From Oscillospiraceae bacterium (GTDB lineage: Bacteria; Bacillota; Clostridia; Oscillospirales; Ruminococcaceae), in the NCBI GenBank assembly GCA_900768105.1, contig CAAGBQ010000131.1, positions 1 to 64,000 of the forward strand: a stretch of 64,000 nucleotides of DNA, in the 5' to 3' direction. Position 1 is the stretch's first letter, and the number at the start of each line of letters is the position of its first letter. The translations under genes and the position numbers were made by a program. Shown here piece by piece: positions 36,077 to 44,758 of the stretch. The notes beneath the pieces were generated by a model. The model had not been told where the DNA came from, did no database searches, and saw nothing but the letters and a program-made list of their open reading frames with translations.

Positions 36077-36106
36077 GCAGCAAATTTATAAAATTTGCTG
36101 CTTTAT
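36077..36106 (+). terminator. Terminator of spoVT
   Basis: A perfect stem, GCAGCAAATTT with its complement, around ATA, followed by TTTATATTTTT. Confidence 0.8.
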
Positions 36107-36182
36107 ATTTTTATGTATTATACTTAAAATTATAAAAATGTACGCATTAAAACACAAGGAATGGCTTTATAATGCGCTTTTG

Positions 36183-37082
36183 TTATGAATAAAAATTTGC
36201 TTTTCGGTATTCAAGAGGCGAACATCCCAACATTTCTTTAAATCGGTGAGAAAAATAGCTTCCGTTAGAAAACCCGACGGAAAAACAAATATCAGTAACG
36301 GAAGCCTGCGTTGCGGAAAGAAGCTCCGCGGCTTTTTTTATGCGCAAAGAATCCAGATATTTTATCGGGCTTGTGGACATTGCGGATTTAAAGCGCCGGT
36401 AACATTCCCTTTCGGAAACGCTTGCCGCCGCGGCAATTTCTTTTACGGAAATATTTTCTCCGTAATTTTCTTTTATAAATTCACACATTTCAAAAACGGA
36501 GCTTTCGCCGGAGGAGGGTAAAGATGAGCTTTTTTCTCCAAGGTTTTTAAAAATGTTTATCACAATTTTGCTTAAATCTTCACGAATTGCGAACTCAAAC
36601 GCAAAATCCTCTTCTCTTGCGGCGGAATAAACTCCGTGCAAAAGGTCAAGACAATCGCTTTGCCACAAAACCTCGCTTTGCAGCCGGATAAATGAAAAGG
36701 CTTTGTAGGAAGCAAACGGTTTTATATATTTTTGCATAAAAGGACTTTCGTCTTCGCCACCGCAGATAAAGGACGAATCAAAAACCGCGGTAACAAATTC
36801 CGAAGAATCACCGAAGCGGTTCATTCCGTGAAAAACATTGGAATTTATAAAAACACCCTCGCCTTCGGAAAGAAGCAGCTCCGTATTGTCGATAAAAAAG
36901 CGCACCTTGCCGCGGATTACAAGGCTTATTTCAAATTCCCGGTGCCAGTGCGCGGGAATATATTGCCCAAGGTATTTTTTTATGTCGGAATAATAAACCG
37001 CGAACGGAAATCCGGCACTTTTGTGGGCGTCATATTGGCAATGTTCTTTGCCCATCTTAATTTCGGTAAGAGTTTTCAGCAT
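36183..37082 (-). CDS. AraC-family regulator with cupin sensor domain
   Basis: A 299-residue regulator. The N-terminal cupin (about 25-120) contains the metal/ligand motif HWHREFEISLVIRG and EGVFINSNVFHGM. The C-terminal AraC domain (about 200-299) has two helix-turn-helix units: ISVKEIAAAASVSERECYRRFKS, and VTDICFSVGFSNGSYFSHRFKEMLG with PLEYRK. ATG follows AAGGGC. It is divergent from a zinc alcohol dehydrogenase gene across a 224-base gap, so that gene is a likely target. Such cupin-AraC proteins usually sense sugars. Confidence 0.94.
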   Translation of the reverse strand: MLKTLTEIKMGKEHCQYDAHKSAGFPFAVYYSDIKKYLGQYIPAHWHREFEISLVIRGKVRFFIDNTELLLSEGEGVFINSNVFHGMNRFGDSSEFVTAVFDSSFICGGEDESPFMQKYIKPFASYKAFSFIRLQSEVLWQSDCLDLLHGVYSAAREEDFAFEFAIREDLSKIVINIFKNLGEKSSSLPSSGESSVFEMCEFIKENYGENISVKEIAAAASVSERECYRRFKSAMSTSPIKYLDSLRIKKAAELLSATQASVTDICFSVGFSNGSYFSHRFKEMLGCSPLEYRKANFYS

Positions 37083-37306
37083 AGTTTTGCCCTTATAGTT
37101 TGTTAAATAATATTTTAAATTTTTGGCGGAATAATTATAAAATATGTCACTTTTGTTGTATTAAAATCATTATAACAACGCTAAAATAAAATTGCAAGAC
37201 AAAAAAGTTGTTTTTGCATTAACAAAAATATATGCGGTTGCGCGGCTGCGCCGCGCGCCCGAAAGGGCAAACGCAAAAAATAAAAAACGAAATGAAGCAT
37301 ATTTAA

Positions 37307-38344
37307 ATGAAAGCAGCAATTTACCACGGAATTGAAAATGTAACGGTAGAAGAAATCGCCATGCCGGAATGCGGCGATTATGATGTAATTATCAAAAATA
37401 TCCGCTCCGGAATTTGCGGCACGGATATCGGCGCCTATTACCACGGTGGAGAAGCCGCCGGAATCTTTCCGGAAAATCAGTTCGGCCACGAGATGGCAAG
37501 CGTAGTTTATAAAGTGGGCGCAAAGGTAGATCCGGAAATCAAAGAGGGTATGAGGGTATTTCTCAATCCCTGCCTGTGCAAGCGTCCGGATTGCGGTCTT
37601 TCCGTTCTCTCTATCTGCGATGAAAGCGGCGCATTTTCTCAATATGTTCAGGTTCAGGATGCAAAGCTTCACTATAACCTTTTCCCGCTTCCGGAAAATG
37701 TGTCCTTTAATGAAGCGGCCCTTATCGAGCCTTATTCCGTGGGTATGCACGGTGTGAATATGGGAAAAGGCAAAAAAGGCGACCGCGTTGTGATTTTCGG
37801 CGCGGGAATGATTGGACTTTCCGCTCTTTCAGCCTGCATAAGCAAAGGCATTGAGGAAGTTGTGGTGGTTGATGTAAACGAATGGCGCCTTGAAAAGGCA
37901 AAGGAAATGGGCGCAATTCCGTTTAACGCAAAAAGCGGCAGCCTTAAAGAGTTCCTTAAAGAGAAATTCGGTGCCGGTCTTTCAAGTATGGCAGGTCAGG
38001 AGGCCGTTGACATTGACCTTTACATAGATACGGTGGGCGCAAAAAATATTATGCCGGATGTGCTCTCTATGGCAAAAAATCACTCCCGTTTTGTAATAGT
38101 CGCGCTTTATCATCAGGATGTTACCATTAACCCCTATCAAATTCTCGGCGCGGAAATGGAAGTGGTAGGCTCCTTTGCTTATGCGAACAGCGACATTGAG
38201 GAGGTTATTGAATCCCTCCACGCAAAATCCACTCCTATCGAGCAGATTATTACTCATCATTTCACTCTTGACAGAATAAACGACGCCTTTGCCCAGGCAA
38301 AGGACGCAGATTGCGCCCTTAAGGTAATTATAGACCACGAATAA
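37307..38344 (+). CDS. Zinc-dependent medium-chain alcohol/polyol dehydrogenase
   Basis: A 345-residue NAD(P)-dependent dehydrogenase of the threonine/sorbitol/butanediol dehydrogenase group. Catalytic zinc ligands are Cys37 in GICGTD and His61-Glu62 in FGHEMA. The structural-zinc loop is abnormal: CLCKRPDCGLSVLSIC gives C-x-C-x4-C-x7-C, where the family has C-x2-C-x2-C-x7-C. The Rossmann motif VVIFGAGMIGLSAL starts near residue 160. There is no good ribosome site before the ATG. The divergent AraC regulator suggests sugar- or polyol-induced expression; substrate not predictable. Confidence 0.92.
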   Translation: MKAAIYHGIENVTVEEIAMPECGDYDVIIKNIRSGICGTDIGAYYHGGEAAGIFPENQFGHEMASVVYKVGAKVDPEIKEGMRVFLNPCLCKRPDCGLSVLSICDESGAFSQYVQVQDAKLHYNLFPLPENVSFNEAALIEPYSVGMHGVNMGKGKKGDRVVIFGAGMIGLSALSACISKGIEEVVVVDVNEWRLEKAKEMGAIPFNAKSGSLKEFLKEKFGAGLSSMAGQEAVDIDLYIDTVGAKNIMPDVLSMAKNHSRFVIVALYHQDVTINPYQILGAEMEVVGSFAYANSDIEEVIESLHAKSTPIEQIITHHFTLDRINDAFAQAKDADCALKVIIDHE

Positions 38345-38361
38345 TTTTTTTGCATTATAGA

Positions 38362-38395
38362 GAAGGCTCCGCTTTTGCGGAGCTTTCTTTTTTTG
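38362..38395 (+). terminator. Terminator of the dehydrogenase gene
   Basis: Stem AAGGCTCCGC/GCGGAGCTTT around TTTT, then CTTTTTTT. Confidence 0.8.
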
Positions 38396-38398
38396 CAA

Positions 38399-38434
38399 AA
38401 ATGCGTCCGCTTTTATTCAAAAGCGGACGCATTA
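38399..38434. terminator. Second, convergent terminator
   Basis: A perfect 14-bp stem, ATGCGTCCGCTTTT with its complement, around ATTC. It probably serves the leftward small-gene group. Confidence 0.7.
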
Positions 38435-38455
38435 GTAATAAACAAAATACAAAAA

Positions 38456-38683
38456 TTAAAGGAAACCAAGCTCTTTGTTATAGGGGCACCATGGACGAAC
38501 TTCAATTATATTCCGGCAATCCGGATCGGTGCAGCGGACATAATAGCTGTTCATCCAACCGTAGGCGTCCGGCTGTTCCATGGGGTCATATGCGTGAACA
38601 ATATAATAGCCGTTGTCGTCTTTATAAGCGCCGTCCTCAATCATATTGTAAATTTTTCCGTTAAATTTTATTTCACTGCGCAT
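38456..38683 (-). CDS. Small hypothetical protein, 75 residues
   Basis: Begins MRSEIKFNGKIYNMIED, with GGAGGT seven bases upstream; a GTG five codons earlier overlaps that site and is rejected. Soluble, with many aromatic residues (YIVHAYDPMEQPDAYGWMN) and three cysteines near the C-terminus (RCTDPDCRNI, PWCPY), which could bind a metal. No family recognised. Last gene of a leftward group of small unknowns. Confidence 0.6.
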   Translation of the reverse strand: MRSEIKFNGKIYNMIEDGAYKDDNGYYIVHAYDPMEQPDAYGWMNSYYVRCTDPDCRNIIEVRPWCPYNKELGFL

Positions 38684-38826
38684 AAGATCTACCTCCACAG
38701 TACTTACTAAAAATAAGAATACTACAAAATAAAATAAAAATCAAGATATTCTATGCTATATTTTACCCAAAGCAGGGAGGATAATGCGGACGAAAATAAA
38801 ATCGGCGATAAAGCCAATACCTTTTA

Positions 38827-39213
38827 CTATGCAACAAATTTCTTTTTAAATAAGAATGGAATATCCGCAAACGCTGTAAAACCCATGTATTGGGGGCCGG
38901 TTTCCAAACCGTTTATGTTTCCCAAGTTCAAACATCCGCAGCTTCCGCTTATATTACAATTATCATTATTACAAATGGTGTGGAAAGTGCATTTTTGACC
39001 GTTTGGACTGACAAAGCACCCTATGGGACAGCTGTTTTTTGAAATCCCTTTTCCGGCGATGGCTGTGTTATAAGAAGCATAGCGGCGGACATTTTCGGAT
39101 GCAGTTATAGAGGTAAGCTGCCATTCGGAATCGGGACTTTCCTGATATTCTAAAAAAGCTTTTCCGGCAAGGGCATTGTATTGGTACCGAGCTTCCGTAT
39201 TATAGAACGACAT
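38827..39213 (-). CDS. Cysteine-rich hypothetical protein, 128 residues
   Basis: Its ATG follows the stop of the upstream gene with no gap (TAA-ATG), so it is translated by coupling. The first half is hydrophilic (MSFYNTEARYQYNALAGKAF). The middle holds seven cysteines in 33 residues (NSCPIGC, KCTFHTICNNDNCNISGSCGC), and the end is hydrophobic and basic. No signal peptide is seen. The cysteine pattern could bind metal or form disulfides. Unrecognised. Confidence 0.5.
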   Translation of the reverse strand: MSFYNTEARYQYNALAGKAFLEYQESPDSEWQLTSITASENVRRYASYNTAIAGKGISKNSCPIGCFVSPNGQKCTFHTICNNDNCNISGSCGCLNLGNINGLETGPQYMGFTAFADIPFLFKKKFVA

Positions 39214-39498
39214 TTAATCGGGTTCTCTGCCATCTTGTTTTGCCTTTAGGTATTCTTCACTATAAACAGCATATTCAACGGAATAATTTGAAACAGGACG
39301 CCACCACAGCATATCGGGATTGCCGTAAACAAAATCAAGCGTATTGGTCGGGCGGTATAATCTGTATATACAATCACCGACTTGAAACCATATAAGATAA
39401 TCGTTTGCCGAAACCTTTACAATTTCACCGTCAATTGATTTTGGTAAAGCGAAAACAAAATTTATATCGGCTGCATCCCAATCACTGCGGTAAATCAT
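39214..39498 (-). CDS. Small hypothetical protein, 94 residues
   Basis: Begins MIYRSDWDAADINFVF. Soluble and aromatic-rich (DYLIWFQVGDCIYRLYRP, NPDMLWWRPV). No clear ribosome site precedes it, but the upstream gene stops 11 bases earlier. It resembles an immunity- or chaperone-sized partner of the secreted protein upstream, which is speculation from gene order. Unrecognised. Confidence 0.5.
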   Translation of the reverse strand: MIYRSDWDAADINFVFALPKSIDGEIVKVSANDYLIWFQVGDCIYRLYRPTNTLDFVYGNPDMLWWRPVSNYSVEYAVYSEEYLKAKQDGREPD

Positions 39499-39509
39499 AT
39501 TGTTAATAA

Positions 39510-39824
39510 CTAGAATAGGTCATTGTTCGCAACAACATAATCGGTTACACAGCCATTATCAATTAGTAATTCGGAAGCTTTGTCCCAATATGCTCCCCGG
39601 GGTGTGAAATGTAGTTTATATAGGTTGCCGTCCTCAACTTCATAGCAGTGTTCATTGCGGATTTCTGTAAGCTGTTCACTGTTGTATGGTTTTTCCGAGG
39701 AAAAATAAATGAAATACGCCGTTTCGTCCGCGGTGCTTTCAAGGGCAGCCGCGGCAACGGAAAAAGATAAACAAAAGGAAACTGTCAGTAATAAAGATGA
39801 CAACAGTGTGAATAGTTTTTTCAT
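39510..39824 (-). CDS. Small secreted protein, 104 residues
   Basis: Start ATG 39824 after GAGGAAAG. A clear Sec signal peptide has a lysine start (MKK), a hydrophobic core (LFTLLSSLLLTVSFCLSFSV) and a probable cleavage near AAAALES (about residue 28). The mature part is about 75 residues, acidic, with YFIYFSSEKPYNSEQL and a Cys pair (EHCYEV, NGCVTDY) that could form one disulfide. First gene of the leftward group of small unknowns. No family recognised. Confidence 0.65.
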   Translation of the reverse strand: MKKLFTLLSSLLLTVSFCLSFSVAAAALESTADETAYFIYFSSEKPYNSEQLTEIRNEHCYEVEDGNLYKLHFTPRGAYWDKASELLIDNGCVTDYVVANNDLF

Positions 39825-40019
39825 ATTATCTTTCCTCTGAAAATAAATTTCATAGAATTTGCACTTCCGGCAAGGATGATATTTTATATTCACTTATATA
39901 CTATGTTATATTTGTAAATTTATAAATAGGCAATATGAAATAAATTTAATGAAATATTATAACAATATAGTTGTGCCATATAAAGATTTTACGAAACTGT
40001 TAATTTTGCAGATTTGCTC

Positions 40020-40048
40020 TTGCAATTTTGTGTGGATGTTCTTATAAT
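40020..40048 (+). promoter_or_regulatory. Promoter of the MarR-ABC exporter operon
   Basis: TTGCAA (40020-40025), a 17-base spacer, TATAAT (40043-40048). Confidence 0.65.
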
Positions 40049-40065
40049 ATGTTGCATGTCAAACA

Positions 40066-40079
40066 GTTGAATATTCAAC
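40066..40079. promoter_or_regulatory. Probable MarR operator
   Basis: The perfect 14-bp palindrome GTTGAATATTCAAC starts about ten bases after the expected transcription start, a repressor position. TTGAA/TTCAA half sites are common for MarR proteins. Confidence 0.6.
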
Positions 40080-40105
40080 AATAATTTTAGGAAGGGAGAG
40101 GCTTT

Positions 40106-40564
40106 ATGGACGAAAGACCGATAGGAATGGAACTGCGCAGGCTTTCGCTTCTTATGTCAAGGTATATGGAGGCACATTCCAACTGCAAAAGAATAGAGGA
40201 AATAACCGGTACCAACGGTTGGGTAATTGCCTATATCGGGGCAAAAAAAGGCGACGCCTTTCAGCGCGACCTTGAAAGAACCTTTGGAATAACGCGCTCC
40301 ACCGCTTCAAAAACCGTTGACGCAATGGTCAAAAAAGGCTTTATTGAAAGAAAAAGCGTGGATTACGACGCCCGCCTTAAAAAGCTTGTGCTTACGGAAA
40401 AGGCCGTTGGCGTGCTTGACCTTATGGATGCGGACGGCGAAAGAATGGAAGCGGCGCTTATGAATGATTTTTCCGAAGAGGAAAGGAAAAAGCTGCGCGG
40501 TTATATTGCCAGAATGACAAAAAATCTTGAGAATTATCCGGAGGATAAAGTATGCTCAAATTGA
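40106..40564 (+). CDS. MarR-family transcriptional regulator
   Basis: A 152-residue winged-helix repressor. The helix-turn-helix region (about 45-85) reads GDAFQRDLERTFGITRSTASKTVDAMVKKGFIERKS, followed by the wing with DYDARLKKLVLT. Helices at both ends form the dimer interface. GGAAGGGAGAGG precedes the ATG. It overlaps the first ABC gene by 13 bases, so it almost certainly regulates the exporter operon in which it lies; a palindrome in its leader is the likely site. Confidence 0.93.
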   Translation: MDERPIGMELRRLSLLMSRYMEAHSNCKRIEEITGTNGWVIAYIGAKKGDAFQRDLERTFGITRSTASKTVDAMVKKGFIERKSVDYDARLKKLVLTEKAVGVLDLMDADGERMEAALMNDFSEEERKKLRGYIARMTKNLENYPEDKVCSN

Positions 40565-42309
40565 TAAAAAGGCTTTCAAAATGTATAAGGGAGTATAAGC
40601 TTCCCTCCATACTTTCCGCCGTATTTGTCGGCTTGGAGGTAATTATGGAGGTGCTTATCCCTCTTGAGATGTCGAATATGATAGATTTCGGCATAAATGC
40701 CGGCAATATGGCTTATGTTACAAAAAGCGGAGTAAAGCTTATTATTTTTGCTCTGCTTGCCATACTTTGCGGCAACCTTGCCGGAAGGTGTTGCGCAATA
40801 GCCTCAAGCGGCTTTGCAAGAAATGTGCGCCACGATATGTATTATAACATTCAGAATTTTTCTTTTTCCAATATAGATAAATTCTCCACCTCCAGCCTTG
40901 TTACAAGGATGACTACGGATGTTTCCAATGTTCAAAACGCATATCAAATGCTTATCAGAATGGCGTTTCGTTCGCCGATGATGATGATTTTCTCCACGGT
41001 GTTTGCGTTCCGCATTTATCCGCGGCTTGCGGTAATTTTTGTTGCCTGCCTTCCGATTCTTATGGTTGGGCTTTATTTCATAATGACAAAAACCCACCCG
41101 ATTTTCAAGCGGGTGTTTAAAACCTATGACCTGCTTAACCAAAAGGTACAGGAAAACCTTCGTGGAATCCGTGTTGTAAAATCCTTTATCCGCGAGGAGC
41201 ACGAAATTGATAAATTTGAGGAAACCTCGGAAAGCATCCGTTCCGATTTTACCAGGGCGGAAAAGAACCTTGCATGGAATGCACCGCTTATGCAGGGCTG
41301 TTCCTATACCTGCATGATAATTGTTTCATGGCTTGGCGCAAAGGCAATTGTTGCCTGCGGAGGCGACCCCGCCGTTGGCCTTTCCACCGGTAATCTGATG
41401 AGCCTTATCACCTATGCAATGCAGATTCTTATGAGCGTGATGATGCTTACAATGGTGTTTGTTATGTCCACCATTGCAAGGGAAGGCGCAGAGCGTATTT
41501 GCGAGGTGCTTGATGAAAAAAGCGACCTTACCAACTGTGAAAATCCTGTGGAAACTGTTCCGGACGGCAGCGTAAGCTTTGACCATGTGAATTTTTACTA
41601 TTCCAAAACTGCCGATAAGCTTTGTCTTGATGATGTTACCGTGGATATAAAATCCGGCGAAACGGTAGGTATAATCGGCGGCACGGGTTCTTCAAAATCT
41701 ACCTTTGTTCAGATGATACCGCGTCTTTATGATGTTACCGGCGGCAGCGTTAAGGTGGGTGGCCGCGATGTGCGTGAATATGACCTTGAGGCGCTGCGTA
41801 ATGCGGTTGCGGTGGTGCTGCAAAAAAATGTGCTCTTTTCCGGCACTGTAAAAGAAAACCTCCGTTGGGGCAACGAAAACGCCACCGATGAGGAGATTAT
41901 TGAAGCCTGCAAGCTTGCCCAGGCGGATGACTTTGTTCGGAAAATGCCGCAAGGCTATGATACTTATATTGAGCAGGGCGGTTCCAATGTTTCCGGCGGA
42001 CAAAAGCAGCGGCTTTGTATAGCGCGCGCATTGCTTAAAAAGCCAAAGGTGCTTATTCTTGACGATTCCACAAGCGCGGTGGATACAAAGACCGATGCGC
42101 TTATCCGCGAAGCCTTCCGCGAATATATTCCCGATACCACAAAAATTATTATTGCCCAGCGCATTGCTTCCGTTCAGGATGCAGATAAGATAATTGTTCT
42201 TGATGGAGGCAAAATTGCCGCGATGGGCACTCACGAGGAGCTTGTAAAAACAAGCGACATTTACCGCGAGGTTTATGAATCCCAGAAAGGAGGTATGTCC
42301 GATGACTGA
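40552..42309 (+). CDS. ABC exporter half-transporter A (degenerate ATP site)
   Basis: A 585-residue half-transporter: six membrane helices (about 15-310) and an ATPase domain (about 345-580). Walker A is GGTGSSKS (about 376-383), the signature NVSGGQKQR, and Walker B VLILDDSTSAVD. The catalytic glutamate after Walker B is aspartate (Asp505), the mark of the non-hydrolysing site in heterodimeric exporters such as TM287/288 or BmrCD. Its partner is the next gene, which it overlaps by eight bases. The heterodimer probably expels a drug or lipid-like compound. Confidence 0.94.
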   Translation: MLKLIKRLSKCIREYKLPSILSAVFVGLEVIMEVLIPLEMSNMIDFGINAGNMAYVTKSGVKLIIFALLAILCGNLAGRCCAIASSGFARNVRHDMYYNIQNFSFSNIDKFSTSSLVTRMTTDVSNVQNAYQMLIRMAFRSPMMMIFSTVFAFRIYPRLAVIFVACLPILMVGLYFIMTKTHPIFKRVFKTYDLLNQKVQENLRGIRVVKSFIREEHEIDKFEETSESIRSDFTRAEKNLAWNAPLMQGCSYTCMIIVSWLGAKAIVACGGDPAVGLSTGNLMSLITYAMQILMSVMMLTMVFVMSTIAREGAERICEVLDEKSDLTNCENPVETVPDGSVSFDHVNFYYSKTADKLCLDDVTVDIKSGETVGIIGGTGSSKSTFVQMIPRLYDVTGGSVKVGGRDVREYDLEALRNAVAVVLQKNVLFSGTVKENLRWGNENATDEEIIEACKLAQADDFVRKMPQGYDTYIEQGGSNVSGGQKQRLCIARALLKKPKVLILDDSTSAVDTKTDALIREAFREYIPDTTKIIIAQRIASVQDADKIIVLDGGKIAAMGTHEELVKTSDIYREVYESQKGGMSDD

Positions 42310-44263
42310 AAGCGCAAAAATGCCCGCGCAGGGAAAAGAAAAACCGAATAAACGCCCAACAAACGGAACAAAGGGCGCGCCGATTAAGAATATTGATTTG
42401 GCAACGGTGAAAAGGCTGTTCACCTATTTCCGCGGGTATCGTCTTAAAATGGTTTTTGTGCTTGTGTGCATAGTATTAAGCACCCTTGCAAGCGTTTCTT
42501 CATCGCTTTTCCTCAAATCCCTTATTGATGATTATATTGAACCGCTTATCGGTCAATCCGCGCCGAATTTTACTCCGCTTATTTGGGCGCTTTGCGGAAT
42601 GGGCTGCCTTTATCTTACCGGTATGCTTTCTTCGCTTTTTTATAACAGAACAATGGCGGAGGTTACGCAGGGTGTGCTCAAGAATGTGCGTGACGATATG
42701 TTCGAGCATATGCAAACCCTGCCGGTAAAGTATTTTGATACTCATACCCACGGAGATGTTATGAGTTATTACACCAACGACGCGGACGCTTTGCGTATGA
42801 TGCTTTCGCAAAGCTTGCCGCAGGTGGTGCAGTCTATATTGAGCATTGTTTTCGTTTCACTGTCTATGATGTATCAAAGCCTTTTGCTTACCGCAATAGT
42901 AATTGCGTTCAGCTTTTTTATGATGAAGCTTGTGGGCGTGGTTGCGGGCAAATCCAGCGGATATTTTATGAGCGCGCAGCGCTCCATCGCCGGAATGAAC
43001 GGTTATATTGAGGAAATGATAAACGGCCAAAAGGTAGTAAAGGTTTTTAACCATGAGGAAAAAGCAAAGGAAGCCTTTGACCTGCGCAACGAAGAGCTTT
43101 GTTCCAATGTTTCAAATGCAAACAAATATGCAAATACCCTTATGCCGCTTATGAACGGGCTTGGCTATGTGCTTTATGTAATTATTGCAATTGTTGGCGG
43201 CACCCTTGCAATAAACGGTGTTACCAATGTGGGTCTTTCCGGAGTGAATGTGCTCACCCTTGGCGTAATCGCTTCTTTCCTTCAGCTTTCCCGCAGCTTC
43301 TGCCAGCCGATAGGTCAGGTTTCCCAGCAAATTAACTCCGTTATTATGGCGGTTTCCGGCGCAAAAAGAATATTTGAGCTTATCGATGAGCCTTCCGAAG
43401 AGGATACCGGTAAAATCACCCTTGTAAACTGCACCGAAAAGAACGGCACCGTTGAGGAAACAAAAGAATTTACCGAAGAATGGGCATGGAAAATTCCGAA
43501 GGAGGACGGCGGCTTTGAATACCGCAAGCTCCGCGGAGAGGTTCACCTTGAGCATGTGGATTTTTCTTATGAAAAGGGAAAACAGGTGCTTCATGATGTA
43601 ACCTTCTATGCCGAACCCGGACAAAAGGTTGCTCTTGTTGGCGCAACCGGCGCGGGCAAAACCACAATAACAAATCTTATCAACCATTTTTATGACATCG
43701 ACAGCGGTAAAATCACCTATGACGGAATCGACATAAAGGACATCCGCAAGGATGACCTGCGCCGCTCCATGGGCATTGTTCTTCAGGATGTAAACCTTTT
43801 TACCGGCACGGTTATGGAAAACCTGCGCTATGGCAGGCTTGACGCAACGGACGAAGAATGTATTGCCGCTGCGGAGCTTGTTAATGCGGACAGCTTTATC
43901 CGTATGCTGCCGAACGGCTATAACACAATGCTTTCCGGCGACGGAAGCGGGCTTTCTCAAGGTCAGCGTCAGCTTATCTCCATTGCAAGGGCGGCCGTTG
44001 CCGATCCGCCGGTTATGATTCTTGATGAAGCGACCTCCTCCATAGATACCCGAACCGAAAGTATAGTGCAAAACGGCATGGATGCGCTTATGCACGGAAG
44101 AACGGTATTTGTAATTGCACACCGCCTTTCCACTGTACGCAATTCCGATGTGATAATGGTGCTTGAAAACGGAAAAATCATCGAGCGCGGCAATCACGAA
44201 AAGCTTATGGCGGAAAAAGGCAAATATTATCAGCTTTATACCGGCGCGTTCGAGCTTGAGTAA
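42302..44263 (+). CDS. ABC exporter half-transporter B (catalytic ATP site)
   Basis: A 653-residue partner half-transporter. Start ATG 42302 after AAAGGAGG. A basic N-terminal tail of about 45 residues precedes six helices. Between the membrane and ATPase parts is an insert of about 45 residues (from TLVNCTEKNGTVEE to FEYRKLRGE) that I do not find in the first subunit. Walker A is GATGAGKT (about 447-454), the signature LSQGQ, and Walker B ILDEATSSID with catalytic Glu576. This site keeps full activity, so the pair has the usual asymmetry. Confidence 0.94.
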   Translation: MTESAKMPAQGKEKPNKRPTNGTKGAPIKNIDLATVKRLFTYFRGYRLKMVFVLVCIVLSTLASVSSSLFLKSLIDDYIEPLIGQSAPNFTPLIWALCGMGCLYLTGMLSSLFYNRTMAEVTQGVLKNVRDDMFEHMQTLPVKYFDTHTHGDVMSYYTNDADALRMMLSQSLPQVVQSILSIVFVSLSMMYQSLLLTAIVIAFSFFMMKLVGVVAGKSSGYFMSAQRSIAGMNGYIEEMINGQKVVKVFNHEEKAKEAFDLRNEELCSNVSNANKYANTLMPLMNGLGYVLYVIIAIVGGTLAINGVTNVGLSGVNVLTLGVIASFLQLSRSFCQPIGQVSQQINSVIMAVSGAKRIFELIDEPSEEDTGKITLVNCTEKNGTVEETKEFTEEWAWKIPKEDGGFEYRKLRGEVHLEHVDFSYEKGKQVLHDVTFYAEPGQKVALVGATGAGKTTITNLINHFYDIDSGKITYDGIDIKDIRKDDLRRSMGIVLQDVNLFTGTVMENLRYGRLDATDEECIAAAELVNADSFIRMLPNGYNTMLSGDGSGLSQGQRQLISIARAAVADPPVMILDEATSSIDTRTESIVQNGMDALMHGRTVFVIAHRLSTVRNSDVIMVLENGKIIERGNHEKLMAEKGKYYQLYTGAFELE

Positions 44264-44305
44264 TAAAGTAAGAAGAGGATACCACCCGAAAGCCGGAATA
44301 CGCAA

Positions 44306-44338
44306 AAAAACACCTGCACAATTTGTGCAGGTGTTTTG
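44306..44338. terminator. Bidirectional terminator
   Basis: An 11-bp perfect stem, CACCTGCACAA with its complement, an A-run on the left and TTTT on the right. Separates convergent genes. Confidence 0.8.
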
Positions 44339-44344
44339 TGCTTT

Positions 44345-44734
44345 TTAGGTGTAATCTTCCAAAGCAACCGGCGTGCCGCCGCTGCGTAGGGCAATGCGAT
44401 ACGCGCCGCCGGTATAAAAAGCAATCACATTCGGTTCATGGCTGCTTTCACCGTTTATCGCAAAAAGCGGAGTGCCTTTTTCAAGGCAGTCGGAGGAAAG
44501 CTCGCCGCATTCGAAAAACGGCCTTGCGGTTTCTTCGCTCTCAATTTCGCCGATTTGACCGCCTATAATTTCCGGGGAAATTTTTGAGAAAATCGCATGG
44601 TAGTATTCACCGCCGTAAACTATAAATTTTTGCGGCAATTTTTGCGCCATAACGGAATACACGCAAAGCAGCGCAAAAATCAGCGCTGCGGCAATGATAA
44701 CTGCGGCGGTGCGTTTGCTTATCCTGACAGTCAT
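44345..44734 (-). CDS. Membrane-anchored hypothetical protein (paralog of next)
   Basis: 129 residues with one N-terminal membrane helix (about 8-28, VIIAAALIFALLCVYSVMA) and an outward-facing domain. It shares with the gene at 44759 the pattern F/Y-x-G-x-Y-Y (YGGEYYHA), a P-x3-G-x3-GEIE segment (PEIIGGQIGEIES), a C/N-rich turn and K-G-x-x-I/L-(F/Y). Both end in a strand pattern. No known family recognised. The two lie 24 bases apart and are probably one transcript. Confidence 0.65.
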   Translation of the reverse strand: MTVRISKRTAAVIIAAALIFALLCVYSVMAQKLPQKFIVYGGEYYHAIFSKISPEIIGGQIGEIESEETARPFFECGELSSDCLEKGTPLFAINGESSHEPNVIAFYTGGAYRIALRSGGTPVALEDYT

Positions 44735-44758
44735 AGCTTTACCTCTCTATATATGGTT

